The position numbers were made by a program, and so were the translations under genes. Positions 1 through 10,228 of a stretch of DNA of 64,000 bases are shown here, one piece after another. Origin of the DNA: Pohlia nutans (taxonomy: Eukaryota > Streptophyta > Bryopsida > Bryales > Mniaceae); contig CM040087.1 of assembly GCA_022496805.1 (NCBI GenBank), positions 35,116,253 to 35,180,252 of the forward strand, given 5' to 3'. Position 1 is the first letter of the stretch; each line of letters begins with the position of its first letter. The notes under the pieces are model-generated. The model saw only the letters and a list, made by a program, of their open reading frames with translations, did not search any database and was not told where the DNA came from.

Positions 1-666
1 TTCGTACCTGACAGCACAAGGTTGGACTGGTCCTCGTTTGGGTAGTGCACAGTTTTGACGTTGGACCCTGCAGATCGCAGATCATAACGGTAAAAATCAT
101 CTCATAAGGTGATGTATACATAATTGCTGAGTGAGGTCCAAAGAGGCCATGTGCACCAATTAATCTAGGTTGTAAGCGCATTGGTTGCTTCGAGTCTTCA
201 TCACATGATCAATTCAACTAATTTCACATGGTCACAAAACCTTGATGTATTGCCCTAAATCAACCAATAGGACCAGCAGTTTTGAACCTCAAAATCAGAG
301 TTCCAAAGAGCGCTGATGAAGCTCTTCCGCACTTGCATTGACTGCGTAATCCACCACCTTCTCCAGAAAACCAAAGCTGCAAGGACAGATTATCTTTCCA
401 TCAATTCACAAGGTACCATTCTGCTCTGAGGCAGAGATTTCAGGCTCTACTTACAATCATTGATCACGAATTCAGATCATAGTTAAGCCAGTCAAGAATG
501 CAACGTAGAACATGATTTTCCGGAGAAGAGAAACGGACCTCCACAGATCAAAAAGTTGAAGTAGACAATCAAAAAGTCAGTTAGTTGAAGCACACAATCC
601 ATATGATTTTGGACTTGAACCAAGTGGGATTTTCGCACTTGCAAACATTGTGTGAAGTGACAACAG

Positions 667-882
667 TTAGATGCTCGCAATGCTAAAATCGGAAGAAGCT
701 GTGGGGTTGAATTGAGGGCCAGGCAAAACGAGGAAAAGCTGCAAGAATTCTAGAGGTTGTCGCTCCCCCGACTCGGAAAAAACCTCTAAGAAAACATTCT
801 CACGCAAAGAAAAGCTTCTCGCGATGGCGTCAACGATGAAATGCAATAGCGTTATAGCCGCCGCTCCTGCGAGTTTCGCCAT
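667..882 (-). CDS. Possible first exon of an unrecognised gene
   Basis: An ATG at 882 opens a 71-codon frame that begins MAKLAGAAAITLLHFIVDAI, with a hydrophobic stretch near the N terminus. A TTAGGGT motif sits directly before the ATG, and the frame points away from cyclin H, as expected for a divergent gene. Further along the same strand, 376-295 looks exon-like (acceptor TTGCAG, open to a TGA at 295-297), and a strong donor GTAAGTAG lies at about 456, but I could not join these pieces into one frame. No family was recognised. It could also be a chance frame or the 5' part of a gene leaving the window. Confidence 0.25.
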   Translation of the reverse strand: MAKLAGAAAITLLHFIVDAIARSFSLRENVFLEVFSESGERQPLEFLQLFLVLPGPQFNPTASSDFSIASI

Positions 883-1008
883 ACCCTAATCCGCTTTGTG
901 AGGAAGAGTAGAACGTGATACCCTTCATCCTTTGATACCCTCCAATACCCTCCTTCAAATTACTTGCAGTGTGAGTCTGCGAAACCAACTGAAGTCATAC
1001 CATAGTCT

Positions 1009-1112
1009 CTGTCCACAGGACAGAGTCAATAAATTTGAACACAAAGAGGACTCACATAAAACAACTAAAAGAACATGAGCCCTAATTTGGGCCTCTTGGT
1101 CCTTTTAGGGTT
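1009..1112. mobile_element. Truncated end of a TTAA-family MITE
   Basis: The segment ends in CTTGGTCCTTTTAGGGTTTAA, read as CTTGGTCC plus TTTTAGGG plus TTTAA, close to the terminus of the TTAA-flanked family seen in full at 57572-58143. The internal words 'aataaatttgaac' and 'caaagaggac' are shared too. The other terminus is missing. It abuts the next inverted-repeat element. The rest of 883-2211 outside this and the next element shows nothing recognisable apart from the cyclin H leader. Confidence 0.5.
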
Positions 1113-1113
1113 T

Positions 1114-1790
1114 AAGGGCTGCTTCACACTATGGTCGAAGTTCGATTTCCACCAATCAAGTTGCAAGAAACCATGGGTTTGACCTCTCGACTCTTCACAC
1201 TAGAGGCCAAAGTCCAACGGCCGTCGCTCTTTAAAATGCCTACGTGACAATACTTTTTGACCAAGGTGACGACCTCTTGAAAGGATGTTTGGGTCAAACG
1301 GGAATGAAAACCCAAACTATGATCGAGAGGCCGTCGATTTCTTTTCATAAAAAATGAAAACTATGTTTTATTGCCTAAGTTATTTTCAATAGATTTCTTT
1401 GAACTCTCAACAAAGTTCGGACTCTCAGAGCATGGCCACCCATGGCCTCAGAGGGTCTCTGACCTCAAGAAGTGGATGAAAAGTTTCAAGGGGCCTTTCA
1501 AAATGCTTCTTGACTCTGGATTCTAGCGTGTTAGAAATTGGGCCTTGAAATCACTATTGAGTTGACTATTCGATGATTATTCCTCTCATTCTACTTGTGA
1601 TTGGTCCATTCACTATTTGATGTGCACTTTTGATACGTGAAGGGCGTGCAAGGGTGGGGGAGTGTGAGTGCAAGGGCCCTTCACATGTAGATGAATAATT
1701 TGAGAGGGTTAGTCCTAGCGTGCATGGGTGGGAATGCTCTCAATCCCACAGCCTCTCGACTAAGACGGTCATTGTGTGAAGCGGCCCTAA
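1114..1790. repeat. Terminal-inverted-repeat element, about 680 bp
   Basis: The left end AGGGCTGCTTCACACTATGG matches the reverse complement of the right end, AGGGCCGCTTCACACAATGA. Inner words also pair: GAGAGGCCGTCG at about 1325 and GCCTCTCGAC at about 1751. There is no coding potential. Flanks are TTTA and AAGTT, so the target-site duplication is unclear and the superfamily (hAT, Mutator or PIF-like) is open. Confidence 0.55.
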
Positions 1791-2211
1791 GTTTTGTGGC
1801 AAACCTACTGCTACGGGAACACGATGGGAACGTTATTTGTGTAGTTAGTCCGTTGGGATGAATATTTGGATGTCATCCGTCCAGGTATGCAGATCATTCA
1901 TTCATCCAGAGCGTGTTGTCGTCCTCTTCAACGCTTCCAGCTTCAGAAGCGATGGCGATGGCGAGGACTGCTCTGCTGCTCTACCGCAAACGGCACCATA
2001 AGTTAACACGCTGCCTTCCTTGCATTTGAACTCATAACGGCAAGCACATCTCCTCCTGTCGGCGCCGTCTCTCTGGCACCGTCTTTTTGGCATTCCTACG
2101 ATCGAACATGGCCGTGATTTGAGCCTGGGACGACCGACTCCGTGAATATATGCAGAGTTTCTGGCGGAGCGACCGTTTTGAAGGTTCGGAAAGCGAAGAG
2201 GTCGAGAATCG

Positions 2212-5200
2212 ATGGCAGACTTCACGACTTCCACGCACCGAAAGCGGTGGATCCTTAGTCCGCATGATCTGGTATTCTTTCTATTGAGCTGGTTGCATTG
2301 AAGTTTTTGCGTTCTTTTAGGATGAGATTGCAGTGGAGTATTGTTAGGCGATAGGATTGCTGGTCTGATTACGCATCCTCTGTCAAAGGCGGTTGAACTT
2401 GGAGGAAACATGTTTCGTTCTGCCATGGGATAGACTGCTTATCATCAGATGCGTAATTTCTTAATAATAATTTATGTAGTGAAGTCGTAGTCACATCGCG
2501 AACTTCACGGAGCCTTGCAATGTGCGAATGGAGTTTTAGTTTGTTGCTTGCCTGCTTCTTATTATATTCCATAACGGCGACCTAGGGTTTTCATGATTGT
2601 TGAGACTCGTGTGAGCTGTCGGTCGAAGAGTTGGCATTGGATGGAACATGAAACTTCTTCAAGAGAAATTTCATGAATGCTGTAATGTCAATTTTGAAAA
2701 TTTGGATGGAGATTTGTTTTACGGTTTCTGTTGATGAGAGTATTGAGTGCCAAGGTGACCTAGGGTTTTGTGTCGACTGTAAGCCCGCTCCATCTGTCCA
2801 TCGAAGAGTTGACATTGCGATTTAGAGCCTGAATGGAATTTGAAGAGCAAATTCATGATTGATACAACGTCAATTTCGAAATTTGGATGTGTATTTTATT
2901 TTCTGTTTCTGTAGATGAGAGTATTGTGTTCTGAGGCAATTGGTTTTGTTTGTTTGCAGATCAGAAGGTATCAAGCTGCGAATCAGCGGGCAGTGGATGC
3001 TCTACAGAAGGTAAAGTGCACTCGGTCTACATTTCTCTCTCTGGAGTGAGTATATGATTTTTATTTTATTTTTTTGTTTTGTTTTCCTCTATCTTGCAGG
3101 TGCTCTTGAACTATCTTGTACCGAAATTGTATAGCAACCTCGTGTAATACCTAATTTAGCACAATCTCAAACCCTAATTTTGTGATAAGCTTGGGACCAG
3201 CTGAAACATTGCCATAGTCTCCACTTTCATGTTTAGATTTGATTTGTTTTGACCAAAGTGGGCAACGATATGGTCATGGCAGTATGGCGCAACTAGAGTA
3301 GAAGTACAAACCGATGGAAGCTTGACCTACCCTGGTGCTGGTGGAGATGGAGAAAATGGTCTGCAATTCTCTTTCTACTCATGAATGTGTGGATTGTTAT
3401 GCAAATTCGAAGTATGAATAGCATTAATAGTCTTGTAGCGAGGATTTTATTTGACGATGTTAGTGCGAGATCTGCATACCTTACAAAGCTTATGTGTTAA
3501 TATCTGCTTTGTGATCGAAGTGGAGAAGATCTAAACCGTTCTCCCTCTATTCCAGATTGACTGTTTTATTTGAGCTTAATAGTTTTGTCCCAAACGATTG
3601 TCCGGTGAAGAATGTGGTAGATTTATCTACAACATTCACTGCTGTGATGCATGTACTAGTAAAAATTTGATCCTTTGTAACTTATGCATACTGCATCCAA
3701 ACAACACATTCTTTGGTGCGTTGGAATTATCCTTCAGTTCCCAACATAAAACTATTAGTAATCTAATAATAGTAACAATAACAGGTGATTGAGTGGAGAG
3801 GTGCTTGGGACCACTGTTTTTTACTCGTTACTAATATTTTAGTAGCTTTTCCACCAGACTTAATCTTAAAAACATGGCACTGGACAGTCATTCTGGAACA
3901 GAGGGAGTATGATTTTTGACCATCTCCCTTCCACCGTCTCTTCTTGCGATTGTTGTTTTTCTTACACACTTCCTTGTTTCATCAGGAAGGAGGGGTTCCT
4001 TACCAGAGCATCTATCAATTGAAGAAGAGCTTCTTCTTCGAAGATTTTACGAGAATAAAATTCAGGAAATTTGTGCAGCTTTTAGACTTCCCAACAAAAT
4101 TCAGGTGTGGACACTTAAGTCAATAAACTCACGGAGTTTGTACTTACTGCAAAGCATTGATGAGTACTTGTGGATACCTTCTTCACTTCTCCTTTCTGAT
4201 GCTTATTTCTGAATGATATTTAGTGATTTTTAGTTTTTCGTTTCTGCTTGACGTGGACATTATAATTTTATTAGCTTGTCAATATTTTGTTTCATTTCTC
4301 CAGTTGTGACTCATCAACTCTCTTTCAACACTCTTTGGAAATTCTTTCTGCAGGCAACAGCTATTATGTACTTTAAGAGATTTTATCAACAATGGTCTGT
4401 CATGGAGCATGACCCCAAGAATATCATGTATGTTCTTGTCATGCTCTCTGTTTTTCTGTTTATGTTTTGAGCCTCTGCACTTTTCATGCAAATATGCAAA
4501 TCTGTTCTAATACTAAACGTTTAAGGTGAAAAGCATTGACGTAGAGGTAAAGATGGTTTCAGAAACTAGTGTAATTATCTCCTATGCTTTGCTAATACTC
4601 GAGCATGCCAATACTGCTTCCCTTCTCTATTTTGAGTAATTTGCAGTTATTTTTGTGAACACGGTTTAATTACATGCATGTTCCCTTTGAAATATTGTAC
4701 TGCTTCTGAATAGAACAGGAATTTTACGTGTGATTGGCAGGCTTACGTGTATATACTTGGCATGTAAAGTAGAGGAGTCCCATGTGTCTGCTGAAGAATT
4801 GGGAAAGGGTATCCAGCAAGATCCTCAAGTGGTTCTCAAAAATGAGATGATTGTATTACAAGTAAGTACCTCATATATACCTTCTATGTGCCTATGGTTT
4901 TGCAAAATGCAGTCAGTGAGAAAAATTATAAGTCTTTTTTCCAGAGTAGAATGACATGTATTACATGGAGAGACCATTTGTTCTTGCTGAATTGAAATGA
5001 AGGTTAACTGTTACCGGTAGCACTCTTGAATCTTTTGTTGTAAAACTGAACCTGAATAACTTAGGAACTGTACTGACGTTGGGCTCTCTTTCGTTCAGGG
5101 CTTAGAATTTGAGCTCATTGTATACACCCCTTATCGTTCTATGGAGGGCTTCATCTACGATTTAGAAGTAAGGCATTCTGGTTGCACATTTTTCATATAG

Positions 5201-7165
5201 AGTGCATTTACTGGTGTTGACAATAGGAGTGGCTATTTCATTTTCGGTATCTTTATCTTTCATCTACTGAAATTTTCTCAAAAATCCTCTGCGTAGGTTT
5301 GTAGCAGAAGACGTGGGACGCTAATTGTTATGGGATTTGAACAAAGCATACTCTTTACCCGACATTATTGTTTTCAAGCTAGTTATATGTCTGTTGATTT
5401 GGTTTGTGGTTAATGTTCTGCAGCCTTTTGTGCAACGGATGGGCCCAGCTGGCTTGCAAGCATTGCAGGTGAGACCCTTAGACTAGGTTTCGTTTTCATT
5501 GTCCCGACAGTCTTAACAATTAGCAGTGATATCTGCACAGGTTTTGCAGTCTGCAGAGAACTCAAATTTTGATAGGATTAGTACCGTAGCCAATCCAATA
5601 AGTGAAAGTGACTAATCTGTGCTGCCAGCTTTCACCTGCTCTTTGTCCTGGGGAAGTAGAGGGTGGCTGTGAAGAAGTTTCAGCTTTTTTGACTGGATAG
5701 AATTTTCGGTTCAGGGCATCTTGATTAGGATGTTAACCAAGATTTGGGCATTCTGCTTGAAGTCCGTGTTGTGTCTAACAGGAGAACATATATGAGTATT
5801 TAAATATTTATTGCATTCTAAACAGGGTTTACGAACAGCAGCTGGATCTGTTGTGGACAACATGATGCTTACAGATGCTCCTCTTCTTTATCCTCCAGGC
5901 CAGGTTTGTCTACAATTAGTTTAATTTTCTTAATTCCTGTTTAGACTTCAATTTATTTGTATGGGTGATGCAAGTTTGTTAGAATTGGTAATTTCGATAA
6001 GATCAATTTTGGTACAAGAGTCGTACTTCAGATGAGTTGTAATCAAACGTTTAATCAAAAGTGTTACTAGGGGATAGTCTCCAGGTCTTGGTCAGTAGGG
6101 CTGACAGAATCGTTTTCTTTTGCGCCTGAAGTTAGCATTAGCTGCCCTGAGCATTGCCAACCAACAAGAGGCCAAGGTGGATTTTGACGGGTACCATTTT
6201 TTTCAATGACTTGATAATAGATAGGTGACGCATGTTGAGGTCATTCACAATTCTTTTTTCTGTTTTTGGAAAGTGTTTGGCATATAAGCAGTACCAAGGT
6301 TTTTCACATAAATGCCTTCTGCATCAAGAGATGAAAGTTTGAAGCTTTGTATGCTGGTGTATCCCGTACTGTGATCTAATATCACCTCCATGGATTCAGA
6401 TATCTCCAAGCTCTACCAGAACATAAGAGGCTGCATCAATCATACGCCGAATTGGTTGCCAAGCTTGATGCCATTCAGTCGCTGGTAAGCTACAGTGATC
6501 AGGATTGAAGAACATTGTCAAGAACAACTTAGGAATCAAATGCTTCTGCTCATGTTATCTTGCTTTCAGGTGGAACCCTCAATTTTTTTTAGTTTGGGAA
6601 GATCGAACTGGAGGATACCTAGGCATCAGCGTTAGCTTTGCGGAACTGTGTACTGCTCGTCTGTTGCTTGTCTGTTGCTTGATTTTCGTTGGCATTTGGC
6701 TTGCCGTACAGAAACGAAACGAGCGCTAAGTTGTGTTGTATTATCGCGACTGACAGGTCAAGGGGACTAAACAGCCCTTAGAGGCAGAAGTGAGGCACAT
6801 TGATCTCAAGCTGAAGTATTGCAGAAATCCAAGGTTACAGGATGAGTATGTTTCTTCACCTCTCTCATAACTACTTCATAACACCCAGCCAATGTACGCC
6901 AGTGTGATCTTGTGCTGGTAAAAGGTTTCTTTTTTTGTTCTGGCTAAAAGGGTTTTTTCAGATACATCATACTAGTATAATTGCAAACTGCAGGGCTAAG
7001 GGAAAACGCGAGCGCAAGCCCAAGAAGGGCGAGCGCAAGCGACCACCTAGTGACGTGGCAATGGCCAACGCCGTTGATGAACCCCTGTATGGTTTCATCT
7101 GTATTCCTACCTCCATTGTTTTGTATCATGTGAATTTTCAGCTGCATAAATTTATTCCTACGTGA
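2212..7165 (+). CDS. CYCH: Cyclin H (CDK-activating kinase / TFIIH subunit)
   Basis: Cyclin H pairs with a CDKD kinase and MAT1 to phosphorylate cell-cycle CDKs and the RNA polymerase II tail in the nucleus. Exons: 2212-2271, 2960-3010, 3283-3358, 3986-4104, 4354-4427, 4741-4861, 5099-5167, 5424-5468, 5826-5903, 6132-6190, 6400-6484, 6757-6845, 6994-7165; phases agree throughout, giving 365 aa (Arabidopsis CYCH;1 is about 336). The N terminus [20 protein letters not shown] matches the plant family. The cyclin box carries [17 protein letters not shown] and [17 protein letters not shown]; the second half has [15 protein letters not shown]. The tail is basic ([15 protein letters not shown]), a likely nuclear signal. 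The last exon is uncertain: splicing 7091 to 7502 would instead end at 7551 and give 357 aa. The exon 3 donor (GTCTGC) is weak. A Stowaway MITE lies in intron 3 and a tandem duplication in intron 1. Confidence 0.93.
2579..2938. repeat. Tandem duplication in cyclin H intron 1
   Basis: Two diverged copies of about 178-180 bp lie head to tail (about 2579-2756 and 2757-2938). Each begins GACCTAGGGTTTT and ends near GATGAGAGTATTG. Each copy keeps a TAGGGTTT word (telo-box in reverse) and a CGAAGAGTTG(G/A)CATTG word. Because the copies sit in the first intron, an intronic enhancer role is possible but unproven. Confidence 0.8.
3541..3907. mobile_element. Stowaway-type MITE in cyclin H intron 3
   Basis: The left end CTCCCTCTATTCCAGATTGA pairs with the reverse complement of the right end, CTCCCTCTGTTCCAGAATGA. 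This is the classic Stowaway (Tc1/mariner) terminus. The right flank is TA and the left is TT, so one target-site base has changed. Length is about 367 bp with no transposase. Cyclin H reads across it cleanly by splicing (intron 3359-3985). Confidence 0.85.
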
Positions 7166-8391
7166 TGTTAAGTGTCTTCACAAGCTCAAGAAACTCAGTG
7201 ATGTGACGGTTTACAGGGATCTTAATGTGCCACACGGCGCCAAAAGAAGACAAAGTGAGGGAGATGTGATGATATAGGTACAAGTGCTGGGAATGGAATA
7301 TCACAATTCCGCTCTTTGTTTTCACTGTATGCTCACACAAGCCATGGTGAGTATCATGTCATCACAGAATCTGGATTCTATACTGGCTGTGGAAAGAGTA
7401 CTTAGCATATGACGAATCTGAATGGATACGAACTTTCCTGTTTGATTTTGCCTGAGAAATATTCTAAAGATAGAAAACAATGATGGTTTTCATTTTTGCA
7501 GGTTGGAAGAAAGGCATTGCAGTCAGCAAGAGAGGACTGCTTGATAGCTGAGGGTTATTATTTCACCTTTTGGAAGTGAGGTCAGTTAATAATGCGAACT
7601 CTGAAAGCAAAGTGCAGAAACTGCACTTGCTTGACGATTGTCTTCGTCTTAGTCTAGTCTCAAGGTTACTACTTGAAAAAATTGTCATTGGCAATCGTTT
7701 CCCAATGCAATATGAAGGACTGGCGCATTGCCATATTCAAGCAAGTTTGACAGAAAGAAGTATCACATGGATGCATGATCTAGTTGTTTGATATGCATCA
7801 AAAGTTGAAAGGATCATGAGCTAATGTAAATCTATGTTTACATGCTGTGCTTAAGTGATATATCATGTGACATCAGTGAGAGTTTTTAATCTCATGCTGA
7901 AACTAGTATGCATGAACTGTTGTGTGCCCTCTTTTCTGGTGAAGATTTGAACTGAGTTAAATGCTAGTAACATTAGTTTATGAATGCTTTTCTTCTGTGA
8001 GCCATGCGAGGAACCTATATCGAAATCAGTTTTGCCGATGGGTGCTTTTGTTACTCACTGAAGTCGAGCATTTTTCGTGTAAAAACCTGAATCAAGGTAA
8101 ATCTATTTTTAGGTGGATTTCGCTGCCTATCCAATCTGTGCACTGTGCACCTGGATGCTGGACGTTTGGAAAGTGGATTGCTTTCGCTGGAGAAATGGAG
8201 TGCCGACTTTCATCAATTCATTACCCCAGGTCCATTCAGAATTACATGGTAACCATCGTCACTCTCGTCTTCAGTTCTGTGCATCTGGCATTCAAAACCT
8301 ACTTCATCGAACGGGAAGTTTTCCAAGGAAACCAGTTAAAATCCAATATTTTACAAAAGCAACTGGTTTTAGAATAGAATCCATCTGGTTA
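7166..8391. other. Cyclin H 3' region, no second gene recognised
   Basis: Contains the alternative last cyclin H exon (7502-7551), then a probable 3' untranslated region. Frames of 95-138 codons at 7961-8400 overlap one another, have no recognisable domain and are not supported by splice-bounded conservation. An exon-like piece at about 8112-8230 (after TTTTTAG, ending CCCCAG|GTCC) could be a relic. Confidence 0.4.
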
Positions 8392-8983
8392 TTAAGGTAG
8401 GTGTGTTGAATTCGGCACGGGTCCCTTTTGCGACCCCTACATTTTGGGGCTGGGTCCTTAAAATTTCCTGGCCAAGTTTGAAAAAGCACCCAAGAAGCAC
8501 CCTAAAAATTGATCTTTTCTTGGCTGATTTTGAGAATCCAATTTGTGGGTAAAGCTCAAACCCTATGCATGAGTAAGGTTGATTGTCCTAAAACCACCAA
8601 CTTAAGCAATCTGGCCTATTTTCGGCAGTGCTAAATTCAAAAAATATATGTGATCGCATTCGAAATAGGTTTTGATGAGGATTGCAAAAAATTTCAACAT
8701 CTAATTTGCATTTGTCAATTTTATACAAAATTCCAAAGTGGAAAGTAACCTATGACCCAAATCTAACCTCTAGGTTTCTCCATGTTCACACCATGTGGTA
8801 CTAACTTTCACTCATAATGAGACCCAAAACCACCAACAATTCTTCGCAATGCTTGGCGTGCCATTGGTCTCCTTCAATAATGAAATTGGTGGTTTTGGGT
8901 CTCAACTGTGGTGGCTCCAAGAAAAGTCTACATGTCATATTTGGGGGAGGTGGTGGTTTTAGGACATCCTACCTTAATGGCCA
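8392..8983. repeat. Inverted-repeat element with matching short ends
   Basis: Starts ATTAAGGTAGG and ends CCTACCTTAAT. Inner arms also pair: GTCCTAAAACCACCAAC near 8546 with GTGGTGGTTTTAGGAC near 8950, and GAGACCCAAAACCACCAA near 8819 with TTGGTGGTTTTGGGTCTC near 8886. It looks like a nested or multi-stem non-autonomous DNA element. No frame of note. Confidence 0.6.
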
Positions 8984-9377
8984 GTCTACGCTTTGACTTA
9001 GAAACACACAGAAAATTGTAGACGTATTCAAAAAATGTGTTTTTTTTTTTTGGATGCCTTTGCATGAGCTTTGCAGAGCATCCAAAAATAATAAACTTTT
9101 TCTTTCACAAACCTAATCATGCAAACCTGAACTTTGGACGGAAACATGAACATCTACTTTACCCATGTTTCACGTAGGTAGCACTCGAGTATCACAAATT
9201 TTATCCGTATTTTAGCCTAAAACTATGAGTTTTGACCAGTACTTTTGCAATTGGGTTGATTTTACACTAACTGCCGGATCTCCCCGTACATTGGCTTATT
9301 TTACACAAGAGTCAACATCTTAAATGGACGGGAACGTTGAAAGTAAATGCTGAGAATATCGACATGCGGACTCACAT

Positions 9378-9693
9378 GGTGCCCCGTCTCTATATCCCCC
9401 GGTGGTCTTGAATGCGAGACCGCTGTTCATGCCCCCCTCCCCCCCCCCCCCCCCCCTTTTCTGAAATTTCCATTTTGGGCTCCTTTGGTGCTTTTTCTTT
9501 GGCAAATTTTTTTGCAAATTTGGGGGCTACGGTGCCAAATTACCCTAGGGGGACCTACTTGGGAATAAAAAACCATTGGAGGAGGGGGTTGTTTTTTAAG
9601 GTGGGCCCTGACAAGGACAAAAATAGGGGGCACTTTTGTCCCCATTCATTCAAGACCACCGGGAGATTTATTGAAATCCCACAGGGTGCCCCG
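9378..9693. repeat. Inverted repeat containing a poly-C tract
   Basis: GGTGCCCCGTC at 9379 with CCCGGTGGTCTTGAATG ending near 9415 pairs with CATTCAAGACCACCGGGAG near 9646 and GGGTGCCCC near 9685. A run of C interrupted by T spans about 9429-9458. Frames in this region are low-complexity artefacts of the C run. Likely a non-autonomous element. Confidence 0.55.
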
Positions 9694-9997
9694 AGTCCCC
9701 TACACAGCCCTTTTTTTACATTGTGGGTATGCCACAATGGCGCCTGTTGGGGTAGGAAGAGTGCTGATATGGCCCTTCAATAAAAATTTGGGAGATTTGC
9801 CATGGCAGTTGACCTATAACACAAGCTCACTTTACCTCTAGTGATGACGTGGATTTACATAAGCAATGTCTACCGGAAATAGAAACTGTAAGCAACATGG
9901 CATAAGATTTTACATAGAAAAGGCAAAGACCTTGAATTCAGAGGTCTATACTATGAACGCATGAACAGCAAACTGATATCGACTGCACCAAATGATA

Positions 9998-10162
9998 CAC
10001 TACTAGCAAAGGCGTCGCTTCTCACTCGCAACAGTGTCAGAGTTCATTGTACACACTTGTCCTATGTGACGAATTGCACTCATCAAGTCTATGCAGTGAG
10101 TGCAAAGTGGCATTGCTTGACTCACCTACCGAGTGAAAAGCGACGCCTTCTCCTTGCATTGA
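9998..10162. repeat. Short palindromic element just past the TRPC4AP stop
   Basis: CACTACTAGCAAAGGCGTCG at 9998 pairs imperfectly with CGACGCCTTCTCCTTGCATT near 10141. GCTTCTCACTCG also pairs with CGAGTGAAAAGC. About 165 bp, lying in the 3' untranslated zone of the TRPC4AP homologue. The CACTA-like first bases suggest that superfamily, but no clear target-site duplication was seen. Confidence 0.5.
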
Positions 10163-10228
10163 TATCTGTACCTGCACTAACTAGTTTTCTATACAAAATG
10201 ATACAAGGGGCGATGGCATGATTGTCTG

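Noticed and set aside
1902..2426. 174-codon open frame on the minus strand
   Set aside because: It lies antisense to cyclin H exon 1 and its leader, has no recognisable domain, and cyclin H is clearly supported on the other strand.
8410..8425. GAATTCGGCACGG, which resembles the EcoRI adaptor of cDNA libraries
   Set aside because: It differs from the adaptor (GAATTCGGCACGAG), lies inside an inverted-repeat element and has no vector around it. Probably chance.
9412..9783. Proline-rich and glycine-rich frames around 9430
   Set aside because: They arise from the poly-C tract and disagree between frames.
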